Shown here one piece after another: positions 1 to 8,846 of a stretch of 64,000 bases of DNA (the stretch's first letter is position 1; each line of letters opens with the position of its first letter). This DNA is from Nitratireductor arenosus (lineage in GTDB: Bacteria; Pseudomonadota; Alphaproteobacteria; Rhizobiales; Rhizobiaceae): assembly GCF_009742725.1 (NCBI RefSeq), contig NZ_WPHG01000003.1, forward strand, positions 854,901-918,900. Direction: 5' to 3'. Below the pieces are notes generated by a model that was not told the origin of the DNA, made no database searches, and saw only the letters and a list, made by a program, of their open reading frames with translations. The position numbers and the translations under genes were made by a program.

Positions 1-1291
<1,291 letters not shown>

Positions 1292-1753
1292 CTTTCGTCG
1301 TTGAACACCCCGGATAGCGAAAAAAAAGAATGCGCGGTGTGGCGTTGGCCCGCCATGTTTGAGCGGTTTGCTCCGCATGAAAGTAATTTCCTGCCATGGG
1401 CGCGCGCCTTTTGAGGCCTTTTGGCAGGGTATCTTGACGATATCGCCTTTCTGGGCCGCTCCGGAATCCCGGTCGATGGGTGCGGCACGGGAAAGTGCAA
1501 GAGTTTGCATGGATGTCGTCCAACAGGTGGACATCCTGAATAATGGTGATCACGGGCGGCAGTGATTCGTGGTACAAATCGCACCGGGTTTGAACGCGCC
1601 AAGTGCAGTGGGGCATATCTGCCGGCGCGTGAATTGGGCATTTCGGTTAGCCGAAAAGGGGTGTGTACGATGCAGTCCGGATTGAAGTTTTTTGCTGTTG
1701 CAATCGTGCCGTGTCGTGGAAGTCGTTAGAAAGCAGCCCTAGATAAGCCAGCC
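1292..1753. other. 462-bp intergenic region without a convincing gene
   Basis: I see no supported gene here. A 68-codon reading frame at 1359-1565 has no recognisable domain and no good ribosome-binding site, and the opposite-strand frames are uninformative. No intrinsic terminator with a T-run follows the oxidase gene. The right part probably holds the promoter of the regulator that starts at 1754. Confidence 0.5.
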
Positions 1754-2509
1754 ATGTGGCTACATTCGGCTTTTGCGGAACGGCTTAGGAAGCTCTGTCG
1801 GCAGGCGGGTTCGGTAGCGAAAGTGTGTCGGGAAACCGGCATCAGCCGCGCTCAACTTGACCGGTATCTGGATGGTAAAGCGCTGCCGGGGGCGGAGAAT
1901 ACCCGCAAGCTGTGTGTCTATTTCGACATCTCAGAACGGCAACTCTTCACACCGCCGAGCGCGCAGCCGGACGAGGCAAGCGCCACGGTGGCCGGCGTGC
2001 CGACGGCCATGCTTGATCTCCTCGCGCATCGTCCGCTGCCGCCCCTGCCCGAGGGAATCTATTTCACTTATTTCAACGTACCCTCGCGCCCCAATCTCGT
2101 CATGCGCTCGGCGACGTTCATCTTCAAGCGCGATCGCGTGATGGCGTTTCGCCGGGTGACGGGCGGGCGCGGCGGGCCGGGCGGCGCCTGGTCGCGCTCG
2201 CAGGGCAACCATTACGGCATCGTGACGTCCAGCTTGAACTGGATCTACTTCACCGCCTTCAACCGGCGTCATGTCGGTGAACCGAGCCTGATCGCGGCCG
2301 GTTGGGCGGGGTATGCCGAGCCGACATTGATCGGAACCACGATGGTGTTGACCGAAAGCGGGCCGGAGACCGGCACCGCGATCATCCGGCCGGCCTCGAT
2401 CAGCTATCGTGCGCGTGACGCCATCGCTGCTGTCGGCGTCTACAAGATCACTGACCCCTCCCTCGACCCCGTCGTGGTCGACCTGCTCGGCGGTCTGCGC
2501 GCAGCCTGA
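1754..2509 (+). CDS. XRE-like helix-turn-helix regulator with an unassigned C-terminal domain
   Basis: 251 residues. Residues about 5-60 form a helix-turn-helix of the Cro/CI type (FAERLRKLCRQAG, then VCRETGISRAQLDRYLDG), so DNA binding is likely. The remaining 190 residues do not look like a peptidase S24, cupin or other common sensor domain. They contain a beta-rich segment (LVMRSATFIFKRDRVMAFRR) and many aromatic and Gly residues, and may bind a ligand. The gene is monocistronic: it is followed by a clear intrinsic terminator at 2533-2567. It lies directly upstream of the peptide/SagB locus, so it could regulate it, but no sequence evidence links them beyond proximity. Confidence 0.75.
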   Translation: MWLHSAFAERLRKLCRQAGSVAKVCRETGISRAQLDRYLDGKALPGAENTRKLCVYFDISERQLFTPPSAQPDEASATVAGVPTAMLDLLAHRPLPPLPEGIYFTYFNVPSRPNLVMRSATFIFKRDRVMAFRRVTGGRGGPGGAWSRSQGNHYGIVTSSLNWIYFTAFNRRHVGEPSLIAAGWAGYAEPTLIGTTMVLTESGPETGTAIIRPASISYRARDAIAAVGVYKITDPSLDPVVVDLLGGLRAA

Positions 2510-2532
2510 TCCCTTTTTCCCGAAAAGAAGCA

Positions 2533-2567
2533 GCCGCCACCGTAAAGGCTCCCGGTGACGGCTTTTT
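2533..2567 (+). terminator. Rho-independent terminator after the XRE-like gene
   Basis: The arms GCCGCCACCG (2533-2542) and CGGTGACGGC (2553-2562) pair over 10 positions with one G-T wobble, and are followed directly by TTTTT. It lies 24 bp after the stop codon of the regulator and separates that gene from the peptide/SagB transcript. Confidence 0.85.
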
Positions 2568-2785
2568 GGCCTTTCGGCTTTTTTTGAATATTTGATACAA
2601 ATCCGATTAAATTTACTCGTAATAAGAGTACTTTTAGTCGGAAAGGGCGAAATATAAATTAATTTCTGATGTATGCTTTGGTCCAAATGAATTGATTTCG
2701 TGAAATACACTAAACATTAAGAATTGGATCGCTAGCGTTCTGCTGTTCCCGCAAGATTGCGGGTTGAAAAGAGAAGGGAATGACC
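2568..2785 (+). promoter_or_regulatory. AT-rich leader and putative promoter region of the peptide/SagB locus
   Basis: About 2575-2730 is markedly AT-rich compared with the rest of the window. It contains an inverted repeat TACTC-N7-GAGTA at 2614-2630 that could be an operator. A candidate promoter is TTGATT (2692-2697), a 17-bp spacer, then CATTAA (2715-2720); the -10 match is weak. A hairpin CCCGCA-AGAT-TGCGGG (2748-2763) lies just before the ribosome-binding site AGAAGGGA (2772-2779). All are pattern-based calls. Confidence 0.4.
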
Positions 2786-2869
2786 ATGAAAGCTTCGAAG
2801 AAGAATCTTATGGTTTCGGCGACATCAACCAAGGTTTTTGTCGGCCCGGGCTGGCATTTCTCGCGCTGA
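2786..2869 (+). CDS. Candidate RiPP precursor peptide (27 aa)
   Basis: A 27-codon frame with a strong Shine-Dalgarno sequence (AGAAGGGA, 2772-2779) six bases before ATG 2786. The product starts MKASKKNLMV and ends GPGWHFSR, then TGA at 2867-2869. It is basic (Lys 3, 5, 6, 16; Arg 27), has six Ser/Thr, no Cys, and an aromatic C-terminal Trp-His-Phe patch after Gly-Pro-Gly. The next gene in the same direction is a SagB-type dehydrogenase, a class used to modify ribosomal peptides, and a stem-loop separates the two as in many precursor/enzyme operons. I infer a modified-peptide precursor. Alternatives are a leader peptide that controls translation of the enzyme gene, or a chance frame; the strong ribosome-binding site argues against chance. 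Confidence 0.6.
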   Translation: MKASKKNLMVSATSTKVFVGPGWHFSR

Positions 2870-2880
2870 ACAACAGCAAC

Positions 2881-2912
2881 GGCGCCGCCAGTCCATCCGG
2901 ATTGGCGGCGCC
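2881..2912 (+). promoter_or_regulatory. Stem-loop between peptide gene and SagB-type gene
   Basis: A perfect 10-bp inverted repeat: GGCGCCGCCA (2881-2890), a 12-base loop, then TGGCGGCGCC (2903-2912). No T-run follows, so it is not a standard terminator. It sits 11 bases after the peptide stop and 9 bases before the next ATG. Such structures often stabilise or attenuate mRNA so that a precursor peptide is made in excess over its modifying enzyme; that role is inferred here. Confidence 0.65.
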
Positions 2913-2921
2913 GGCCAAACT

Positions 2922-4013
2922 ATGGAACGGGATAAAATGCTGGTTCGGCCGTCTCGCACGCTTGTTTTTACACATGACGATCAAACGCTGATCGGCTGCA
3001 ATTTCCTTTCGCGGAAGACATTCGCTTGCAGCCCCGACCTGGTGGCCGTGCTCAACGCCTGGACGAAATGGCAGCCGCCATATGCGCTCGCCGCATTGGC
3101 GGAAGGGCTGACCGAAGAGGAAGCCGACGACCTGTCGCGTCAGCTCATCGAGCTGTCGGCGCTGGTTGTCGAGGGATCGGAGCTGGCGGCGCGCGAAGCG
3201 AGTTTCGAGCGGGACTGGTCATGGGGCATCCCGACCGCGCTCATGCATTTTTGCGTACAGAATCCCGACTACATCACCGCCGAAGAGGCCGCGCAGCGCC
3301 AGGTCGACAAGGCTGCAGACTCGACGTCGCCGACGCTGTGGCTGCGCAATGCGCCCGATCAGGCGATACGTCTTCCCGAGGCGTTGGATGGCAACGAGCT
3401 GTTTCGGCTGATGGCCCGCCGCCGTACCGTTCGCAAGGCCGGCGCCCAGACCATCACCTTGAAACAGTTGAGCGATTGCCTGTTTGCCGGGCTCGGTATC
3501 ACCGGGGAAACCCATGGCGTGACCGGATCGCTGCCCTTGTCCATGACGCCGTCCGGCGGCGCGCGCAATCCCTACGAGGCCTACATCTTCGCACGGTCCG
3601 TCGACGGTCTGGCGCCCGGTATCTACCATTATTCGGCGCTCGACCACGACCTGGGTAGGATCGAGGCCTCCTGCTTGCCGAAATTGTCCGAACTGACGGG
3701 TACCCAGGAATGGGCGGACGAGATGGCCTGCCTGATCGTGCTGGCGGCGGATCTGCGGCGAACGATGTGGAAATACGAGGATCCGAACGCGTATCGAGTC
3801 GTATTGATCGAAGCTGGGCATATCGGTCAGAATATTATGCTGGCGGCGACGCATCACGACCTTACGGCCTGTCCCACGGCGGCGCTGTCCCATGCCCGCA
3901 TCTCGCAATTGCTCAAATTCGATTCGGTCGCCGTCGCGCCGATCTATGCATTGACATTGGCTAGGCCGGATCGCGCGGAATTCGAGCGAACCAGCAAGGC
4001 GATGGCGCATTGA
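2922..4013 (+). CDS. SagB-type FMN-dependent peptide dehydrogenase (nitroreductase fold)
   Basis: 363 residues. The C-terminal two thirds is a SagB/ThcOx-type nitroreductase domain: RRRTVR (FMN phosphate contact), SGGARNPYEAYIFA (the family SAGGxxPxE motif), YRVVLIEAGHIGQNIMLAA, and a late CPTAALSH segment. The N-terminal 130 residues resemble the helical region that precedes the flavin domain in stand-alone SagB-type proteins. SagB enzymes oxidise azolines or related groups in ribosomal peptides using FMN. No YcaO cyclodehydratase or SagC/SagD partner is in the window, so classic azole formation cannot be claimed. Start chosen at ATG 2922; ATG 2937, preceded by GGGA, is equally possible. A longer frame from TTG 2838 would overlap the peptide gene and adds residues that look non-coding. 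Confidence 0.85.
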   Translation: MERDKMLVRPSRTLVFTHDDQTLIGCNFLSRKTFACSPDLVAVLNAWTKWQPPYALAALAEGLTEEEADDLSRQLIELSALVVEGSELAAREASFERDWSWGIPTALMHFCVQNPDYITAEEAAQRQVDKAADSTSPTLWLRNAPDQAIRLPEALDGNELFRLMARRRTVRKAGAQTITLKQLSDCLFAGLGITGETHGVTGSLPLSMTPSGGARNPYEAYIFARSVDGLAPGIYHYSALDHDLGRIEASCLPKLSELTGTQEWADEMACLIVLAADLRRTMWKYEDPNAYRVVLIEAGHIGQNIMLAATHHDLTACPTAALSHARISQLLKFDSVAVAPIYALTLARPDRAEFERTSKAMAH

Positions 4014-4020
4014 GTTTTTC

Positions 4021-4050
4021 GTCGCGCGGATAGTCTGCGCGGCGTCGTTT
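4021..4050 (+). terminator. Possible weak terminator after the SagB-type gene
   Basis: GTCGCGCGG (4021-4029), loop ATAGT, CTGCGCGGC (4035-4043) form a 9-bp stem with two G-T pairs, followed by GTCGTTT. It begins 7 bases after the stop codon. The T-run is poor, so read-through into the 75-residue gene downstream is possible. Confidence 0.4.
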
Positions 4051-4169
4051 GTAACCACGGGGAGCAGGTGGCCACTTCGTGTGAAGGTGGTGCCGCTCGA
4101 GGAAGACCGGTAGTCGTGCGTCAGGGTATCCCATGAGTTCAAGACCATCCAGAATAGCAGGACAGGATC

Positions 4170-4397
4170 ATGGAAAGTCGCACCAAGGGATCGGTGACAC
4201 GTCGGGAGCAGATTGCCTATCTGAATGGGCAGTTGCGTGAAATGCGTGAAATCGCTGCGTCGGCGGGACTGCCCCTGACGGCCTATTTCGTCGAAATGGC
4301 CTATCTTGAGCTCAGCGACACCATTCGCGAGGAACGGATTTTCGCCGAACCCGACAAGCGAGCCGCCGATCTGCCACATCCGGTTGCCGCGGAATAG
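4170..4397 (+). CDS. Small conserved-looking protein of unknown function (75 aa)
   Basis: 75 residues with an AGGA ribosome-binding site (in CAGGACAGGATC) just before ATG 4170. The middle is predicted helical: REQIAYLNGQLREMREIAAS, then a LPLTAYFVEMAYLELSDTIRE segment that would form a second amphipathic helix. There are no cysteines, no signal peptide and no membrane segment. The helical pair suggests a small cytoplasmic adaptor or oligomer. I do not recognise a family. It is 156 bp downstream of the SagB-type gene in the same direction and may or may not belong to that locus. Confidence 0.6.
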   Translation: MESRTKGSVTRREQIAYLNGQLREMREIAASAGLPLTAYFVEMAYLELSDTIREERIFAEPDKRAADLPHPVAAE

Positions 4398-4903
4398 CGG
4401 CATTCGACCGCTACGGCCTACCCGCCGGATTTCGGGCCCGACCGTTCACCGGCTGGCACGGCGACGTGGGGCGGGCAAGATCGTCCGCCCCGGTTCTTCG
4501 CCCGGCAAACGTTCGCTGGAGGTTTCGCCGGGACAAATCCGACAAGCCAGCCTCACCGTGCAAGTTCTCGCCCGATAATCCTGTCGCGTCGCGGATTGCT
4601 TCCTGCCGGGACGGAAATTGGCTTCCCCAAATTGCTTCCGTCTCGACATCAATGGCCCCAGGCGCAACGATGTCGTCGACTGCTCGCCGCGACCTGTCGG
4701 ATCGTTAATGCCCCGTCCATCTAGGTTGCGTTCCGGTTTATCGGTTGGAATCCGATAACCATTTGCCAGATCAGCAAAATTTAACCCAACTTCTTAAGCG
4801 CGCCGGTAAGGTCGCCGCGCTAACCTGCAATCACAAAGAGGCCGGACAACCGGCCCGCGAGGACCGCAAAGCGGCTCTCAGGCGTTGCAGGAAGGCGTAA
4901 TTG
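4398..4903. other. 506-bp intergenic region without a convincing gene
   Basis: Short open frames on both strands (for example 4466-4708 plus and 4446-4667 minus) have no domain, no conserved-looking features and no ribosome-binding site. The right part, about 4730-4800, is relatively AT-rich and is the likely promoter region of the next gene. Confidence 0.5.
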
Positions 4904-5467
4904 ATGAACACGGTCTCGAACCCAGTCTGGGCGGGGCGCTATATGCGACTCGACCCGTTCCGGCTCCCCCAGATCGCGAGCTACGCGGCCCGCGACGACT
5001 ATGGCGAGGTAACGATCAAGATCGACAAGCGCGGTGCGGTCATGCACCGTACCTTGGCGCATAGCCGGCTTCCGGTGACGGTCGCGCTGCCGGCCAACGC
5101 GTTCAAGGGCGTAGCCGCCCGCGCGATCGAGGACGAGGACGGCAACGTCACCGTCACGCTCGAACTGCTGCACGGCGATCCCATGCTGTGCGTGCCGCTG
5201 CTCGTTGCCCATGATCTCGACGACATCGCCGCCGACTGGCGCAACTGGGCCGAGGCCTACCGGCTGCCGATGCTGCTGATCGAATCGGACGGCATCGCGC
5301 GCTCGCTGGAGGAATCGCTGAGTTCGGCACAGGCGACGGCCCCTAAGGAACGCCGCAAGCGCCGCGGGTCCGCCCCGCGCCGGCCCCGCTTTCTCGCCCG
5401 CCGCAAGACCGGCGATCTCGGCGTGCGGCTGGTGGTCGGGGGGGACGAGATCATCGCGCGGGCATAG
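4904..5467 (+). CDS. DUF6101-like family protein
   Basis: 187 residues, cytoplasmic, no membrane segment. The opening (RYMRLDPFRLPQ), the repeated beta-type segments with RGAVMHRTL and LPVTVALPANAFKGVA, and the basic tail RRPRFLARRKTG are what I remember of the rhizobial DUF6101 family, whose function is unknown. The C-terminal 40 residues are highly basic (KERRKRRGSAPRR), which suggests contact with nucleic acid or membrane. An upstream TTG in frame at 4901 is possible, but ATG 4904 is preferred. It is transcribed towards ubiA and the two genes converge. Confidence 0.65.
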   Translation: MNTVSNPVWAGRYMRLDPFRLPQIASYAARDDYGEVTIKIDKRGAVMHRTLAHSRLPVTVALPANAFKGVAARAIEDEDGNVTVTLELLHGDPMLCVPLLVAHDLDDIAADWRNWAEAYRLPMLLIESDGIARSLEESLSSAQATAPKERRKRRGSAPRRPRFLARRKTGDLGVRLVVGGDEIIARA

Positions 5468-5479
5468 ACCCGTTCTTCC

Positions 5480-6463
5480 TTACACCATCGGTTTGAGCGC
5501 GGCCCACAGGCCGGAGCCGACGAAGCCGGCGAAAATCAGCCAGCCGACGACGGCGTTCGAATGGAAAAGCCGCAGACATTGCGCGCCATCGTTTATGTCG
5601 AGCACGCGGATCTGTCGCGTCATGTGAACCGCCGCCGCCACCAGGCCGGCCAATGCCGGCAACGGTGCCTCGGCCGAGGCGCAGGCGGCCGCCATCAACA
5701 GCAGCGCGCCGCCGTAAAGGCCCGATAGCCAGGTCTTGGTGTGGTCGCCGAAGAGCCGCGCGGTGGACCGCACGCCGACGATGGCGTCATCCTCCTTGTC
5801 CTGATGGGCATAGATAGTGTCGTAGCCGATCACCCACAGGATCGAGCCCGCGTAAAGCAGTAGCGCCGGCGTGTCGAGGCTGCCGAACATCGCCGACCAG
5901 CCCATCAGCGCGCCCCAGGAAAAGGCGAGACCGAGCACGAATTGCGGCCAGTCGGTGACGCGTTTCATGAACGGGTAGGCGGCGATGATCGCAAGCGAGG
6001 CGATGCCAAGCAGGATGGTGAACGGGTTGAACTGCAAAAGCACCACCAGTCCGACCAGCGCCTGCCCGACGACAAAGACCCAGGCCTGGCGTCGCGACAC
6101 CTGGCCGGCCGGCAACGGCCGCGAGCGCGTGCGCTCGACCATTGCGTCGATGTTTTCGTCGACCAGGTCGTTATAGGTGCAGCCCGCGCCGCGCATGGCG
6201 ATCGCACCGATCAGGAAGAGGGCGAGGTGCCAGGGGTTCGGCAACAGGCTCAGGATGGGGTCGCCGGGCCGCGCGTAGGCCGCCGCCGCAAGCGCCGCCG
6301 ACCACCAGCAGGGCCACATCAGCAATTTCCACCCGATCGGCCGGTCCCAGCGTGCGAGTTGGGCGTAGGGCCATATGGCGCGCGGCAGCGCCCGGTAGGC
6401 CCAATGGCCGGACGGCGCGTCGGCGACGCGCCCCTGTTGCTTGACAGACTGGATCTTATCCAT
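5480..6463 (-). CDS. ubiA: 4-hydroxybenzoate polyprenyltransferase
   Basis: 327 residues, integral membrane prenyltransferase of ubiquinone synthesis that attaches the polyprenyl chain to 4-hydroxybenzoate. The first Asp-rich motif is NDLVDENID at residues 98-106, followed by RTRSRPLPAGQVS. The second is YAHQDKEDD at about 225-235. Between and after them are seven to nine hydrophobic segments. The opening ARWDRPIGWKLLMWPCWWS is typical of UbiA. CtaB (33.3 kb) is a homologue but carries the heme O synthase motif, so the two are distinguishable. Confidence 0.95.
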   Translation of the reverse strand: MDKIQSVKQQGRVADAPSGHWAYRALPRAIWPYAQLARWDRPIGWKLLMWPCWWSAALAAAAYARPGDPILSLLPNPWHLALFLIGAIAMRGAGCTYNDLVDENIDAMVERTRSRPLPAGQVSRRQAWVFVVGQALVGLVVLLQFNPFTILLGIASLAIIAAYPFMKRVTDWPQFVLGLAFSWGALMGWSAMFGSLDTPALLLYAGSILWVIGYDTIYAHQDKEDDAIVGVRSTARLFGDHTKTWLSGLYGGALLLMAAACASAEAPLPALAGLVAAAVHMTRQIRVLDINDGAQCLRLFHSNAVVGWLIFAGFVGSGLWAALKPMV

Positions 6464-6495
6464 GCTGGCTGAAGTGGCAGGGGCAGCCGGTCAGG

Positions 6496-6837
6496 TCAAG
6501 ATGACGAATCGTCCGGGGCCAGTGACTTTGCCCAGTCCCGCGACCAGTGCATCAACGGTAGCAGATGCGCGGCAAGGCTCCGACCCTGGTCCGTCAGCCG
6601 GTAGCCATCGGCGCTCCGCTCGACCAGCCGCGCCTCGCGCAGCTCCGCCAGTCGGCCATTAAGGACGCCGGGGCTGGTCTCGGCTGCGTCCTGCAGAGGG
6701 CGGAATTTGAGCGGGCCATTGGAAAGTTCCCAAAGCACGCGCAATTGCGTGCGCCGGCCGAGAAGGTCGAGCAGCGCCATGATCGGACGGCCGGAAGTCG
6801 AACCGCGAACCGGACCGCCGGGCAGGGGTGTCTTCAT
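6496..6837 (-). CDS. HxlR/MarR-like winged-helix regulator
   Basis: About 113 residues from ATG 6837; an in-frame start at 6906 would add 23 residues that look non-coding and overlap the neighbouring gene. The core (ALLDLLGRRTQLRVLWELSNGPLKFRPLQ, then SPGVLNGRLAELREARLVERSADGYRLTDQGRSL) is a winged helix of the HxlR class. No inducer-binding cysteine is obvious. It is divergent from a carboxymuconolactone-decarboxylase-like gene with 59 bp between the starts, the usual arrangement for a regulator and its target. Confidence 0.8.
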   Translation of the reverse strand: MKTPLPGGPVRGSTSGRPIMALLDLLGRRTQLRVLWELSNGPLKFRPLQDAAETSPGVLNGRLAELREARLVERSADGYRLTDQGRSLAAHLLPLMHWSRDWAKSLAPDDSSS

Positions 6838-6849
6838 GCTATTGAATCC

Positions 6850-6885
6850 GTAGCAATTACCTCGTATGCTACCGTTTTTATAGCA
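6850..6885. promoter_or_regulatory. Candidate operator in the divergent promoter region
   Basis: GTAGCA (6850-6855) and TGCTAC (6867-6872) form a perfect inverted repeat with an 11-bp spacer, and a further TAGCA lies at 6881-6885. Together with TGCTA at 6837-6841 this gives alternating TGCTA/TAGCA half-sites across the gap between the HxlR-like gene and the CMD gene. This is consistent with autoregulation by the winged-helix protein. Confidence 0.45.
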
Positions 6886-6896
6886 GGAGAGCATGA

Positions 6897-7451
6897 ATGT
6901 CAGCACGCATAGACCCGGCGGTCGCGCCGTTTTCGCAAACCATCCAGATACGGCTTGATCAGTTGATGCCGCCCGACGTGCCGCCGCTTCGCCTGTTCAC
7001 CATGCTCGCCCGCGACGAGCGGCTCTTCGTGCGCTTCATGGATGGCGGACTTCTCGACACGGGCAATCTCTCGCTGCGCCACCGCGAAATCGTCATCGAC
7101 CGCGTCACCGCCAACTGCCGCTGCGAATATGAATGGGGCGTACACGTCGTTCTTTTCGCCGCGCGTGCCGGGCTCACGCAGCCCCAGCTTTGCTCGCTGG
7201 CTTGTGGCAACGCCGACGATCCATGCTGGCAAGAGGCGTCCGAACGCGTTTTGATAAGGGTTTGCGATGCGCTGCACGCCCAGGCGAATGTCGACGACGA
7301 TTTGTGGGTGGAATTGTCGTCGCTGTACAGCGAAGAGGCCTGCCTTGAGGTTCTGATGCTCGCCGGCTTCTACCGCACGGTCTCCTACCTCGCCAACGCC
7401 ACCCGCCTGCCGCTCGAGCCTTACGCAGCCCGATTCCCCACCCGGGCTTGA
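6897..7451 (+). CDS. Carboxymuconolactone decarboxylase (CMD)-family protein
   Basis: 184 residues. The central motif SLRHREIVIDRVTANCRCEYEWGVHVV is the CMD/AhpD-like core (split here as REIVIDR and EYEWGVH). It has a CRC pair rather than the CxxC of AhpD peroxidases, which points to a PcaC-like or uncharacterised member. The ribosome-binding site AGGAGA is at 6884-6889. It is divergent from a winged-helix regulator, so it may be induced by a small electrophile or aromatic compound. The reaction cannot be assigned. Confidence 0.8.
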   Translation: MSARIDPAVAPFSQTIQIRLDQLMPPDVPPLRLFTMLARDERLFVRFMDGGLLDTGNLSLRHREIVIDRVTANCRCEYEWGVHVVLFAARAGLTQPQLCSLACGNADDPCWQEASERVLIRVCDALHAQANVDDDLWVELSSLYSEEACLEVLMLAGFYRTVSYLANATRLPLEPYAARFPTRA

Positions 7452-7534
7452 TGGCTCGGCCAACCCGCCTGCCTCTTGACCTTCGCTGCCCCTGCCAATA
7501 GCGGAACGGCATCGGACAAGCGACGAGGCGGGTA

Positions 7535-8818
7535 ATGAACGTATTTTTGATCGGATCGGGCGGCCGCGAGCACGCGCTGGCATGGAAGCTCGCCGCCTCG
7601 CCGCTGCTTGAAAGGTTCTACGCCGCGCCCGGCAATCCCGGCATCGCCGCCTATGCCGAGACGGTCGACCTCGACGTTGCCGACCATGACGCCGTCGCCA
7701 CCTTCTGCCGGCAAAAGCGGATCGATCTGGTCGTGGTCGGTCCGGAAGCACCTTTGGTGGCCGGGCTCGGCGACGCGCTGCGCGCGGCCGACATCGCCGT
7801 CTTCGGCCCCTCCGCCGCGGCGGCGCAGCTTGAGGGCTCCAAGGGCTTCACCAAGGACCTGTGCGACCGATACGCCATTCCGACCGCCGCCTATCGCCGG
7901 TTCAACAACGCGCCGAAGGCCAAATCCTATCTGCGTGAAAAGGGTGCTCCGATCGTCATCAAGGCCGATGGGCTCGCCGCCGGCAAGGGGGTGACGGTCG
8001 CCATGACGCTGGCCGACGCGCTCGATGCGGTTGACGCCTGTTTCGAAGGCGCCTTCGGCGCGGCGGGCGCTGAAGTGGTGATCGAGGATTTTCTACAGGG
8101 CGAGGAGGCAAGCTTCTTTTGCCTGTGCGATGGCACCACGGCGCTGCCTTTCGGCACCGCCCAGGACCACAAACGGGTCGGCGAGGGCGATACCGGCCCG
8201 AACACCGGCGGCATGGGGGCCTATTCGCCGGCCGCCGTGATGACGCCGGACCTGGTCGAGACCACCATGCGCACGATCGTCGAGCCGACGATGCGCGGGC
8301 TGGCCGAGGCGGGCACGCCGTTTGCCGGCGTGCTTTACGCCGGACTGATGCTGACATCCGACGGCCCCAAGCTGATCGAATACAATGTGCGTTTCGGCGA
8401 CCCCGAATGCCAGGTGCTGATGATGCGGCTCAAGGACGACCTGCTCGTGCTGTTAAAGGCGGCCGCCGACGGCCAGCTCGGCCACATGTCGGCGCGCTGG
8501 CACGACGAGGCCGCGCTCACCGTCGTGATGGCCGCGCGCGGTTATCCCGGCACGCCCGAAAAGGGTTCGCCGATCGCCGGCCTGGAAGCGGCGGCATCGG
8601 ACGAAGGCGTCGAGATATTTCACGCCGGCACCGCCATCGGTGATGGCGGGCTCGTCGCTGATGGCGGACGGGTACTCAACGTCACCGCGCGCGGCGCGTC
8701 CGTGGCCGAAGCGCGCGACCGCGCTTACGCCGCCGTCGACCGGATCGACTGGCCGGGCGGCTTTTGTCGCCGCGACATCGGCTGGCGGGCAATCACGCGC
8801 GAAACGTCGGGCGGATGA
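7535..8818 (+). CDS. purD: Phosphoribosylamine-glycine ligase
   Basis: 427 residues, the usual length. GAR synthetase joins glycine to phosphoribosylamine with ATP in purine synthesis. The N-terminal [16 protein letters not shown] motif is diagnostic. The ATP-grasp domain follows with [47 protein letters not shown] and FGDPECQ (Mg/ATP ligands). It is a single gene with a GAGGCGGG ribosome-binding site. The next gene is convergent. Confidence 0.97.
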   Translation: MNVFLIGSGGREHALAWKLAASPLLERFYAAPGNPGIAAYAETVDLDVADHDAVATFCRQKRIDLVVVGPEAPLVAGLGDALRAADIAVFGPSAAAAQLEGSKGFTKDLCDRYAIPTAAYRRFNNAPKAKSYLREKGAPIVIKADGLAAGKGVTVAMTLADALDAVDACFEGAFGAAGAEVVIEDFLQGEEASFFCLCDGTTALPFGTAQDHKRVGEGDTGPNTGGMGAYSPAAVMTPDLVETTMRTIVEPTMRGLAEAGTPFAGVLYAGLMLTSDGPKLIEYNVRFGDPECQVLMMRLKDDLLVLLKAAADGQLGHMSARWHDEAALTVVMAARGYPGTPEKGSPIAGLEAAASDEGVEIFHAGTAIGDGGLVADGGRVLNVTARGASVAEARDRAYAAVDRIDWPGGFCRRDIGWRAITRETSGG

Positions 8819-8846
8819 ACTGCGGCGCGCTGGGCGTTGCCGGATA

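Noticed and set aside
1359..1565. 68-codon frame in the left intergenic region
   Set aside because: No ribosome-binding site, no domain and no conservation signal; probably chance.
2838..2921. Longer N-terminus for the SagB-type protein from TTG 2838
   Set aside because: The added residues are Arg/Gln-rich, overlap the peptide gene and lack similarity to the family; ATG 2922 or 2937 is better.
2764..2991. 75-codon frame overlapping the small peptide gene and the start of the SagB-type gene
   Set aside because: It starts at a TTG without its own ribosome-binding site and runs in another frame through the hairpin; the peptide frame at 2786 has the strong site.
4446..4708. Several overlapping frames between the 75-residue gene and the DUF6101-like gene
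   Set aside because: Both strands are open by GC bias only; no start context or domain.
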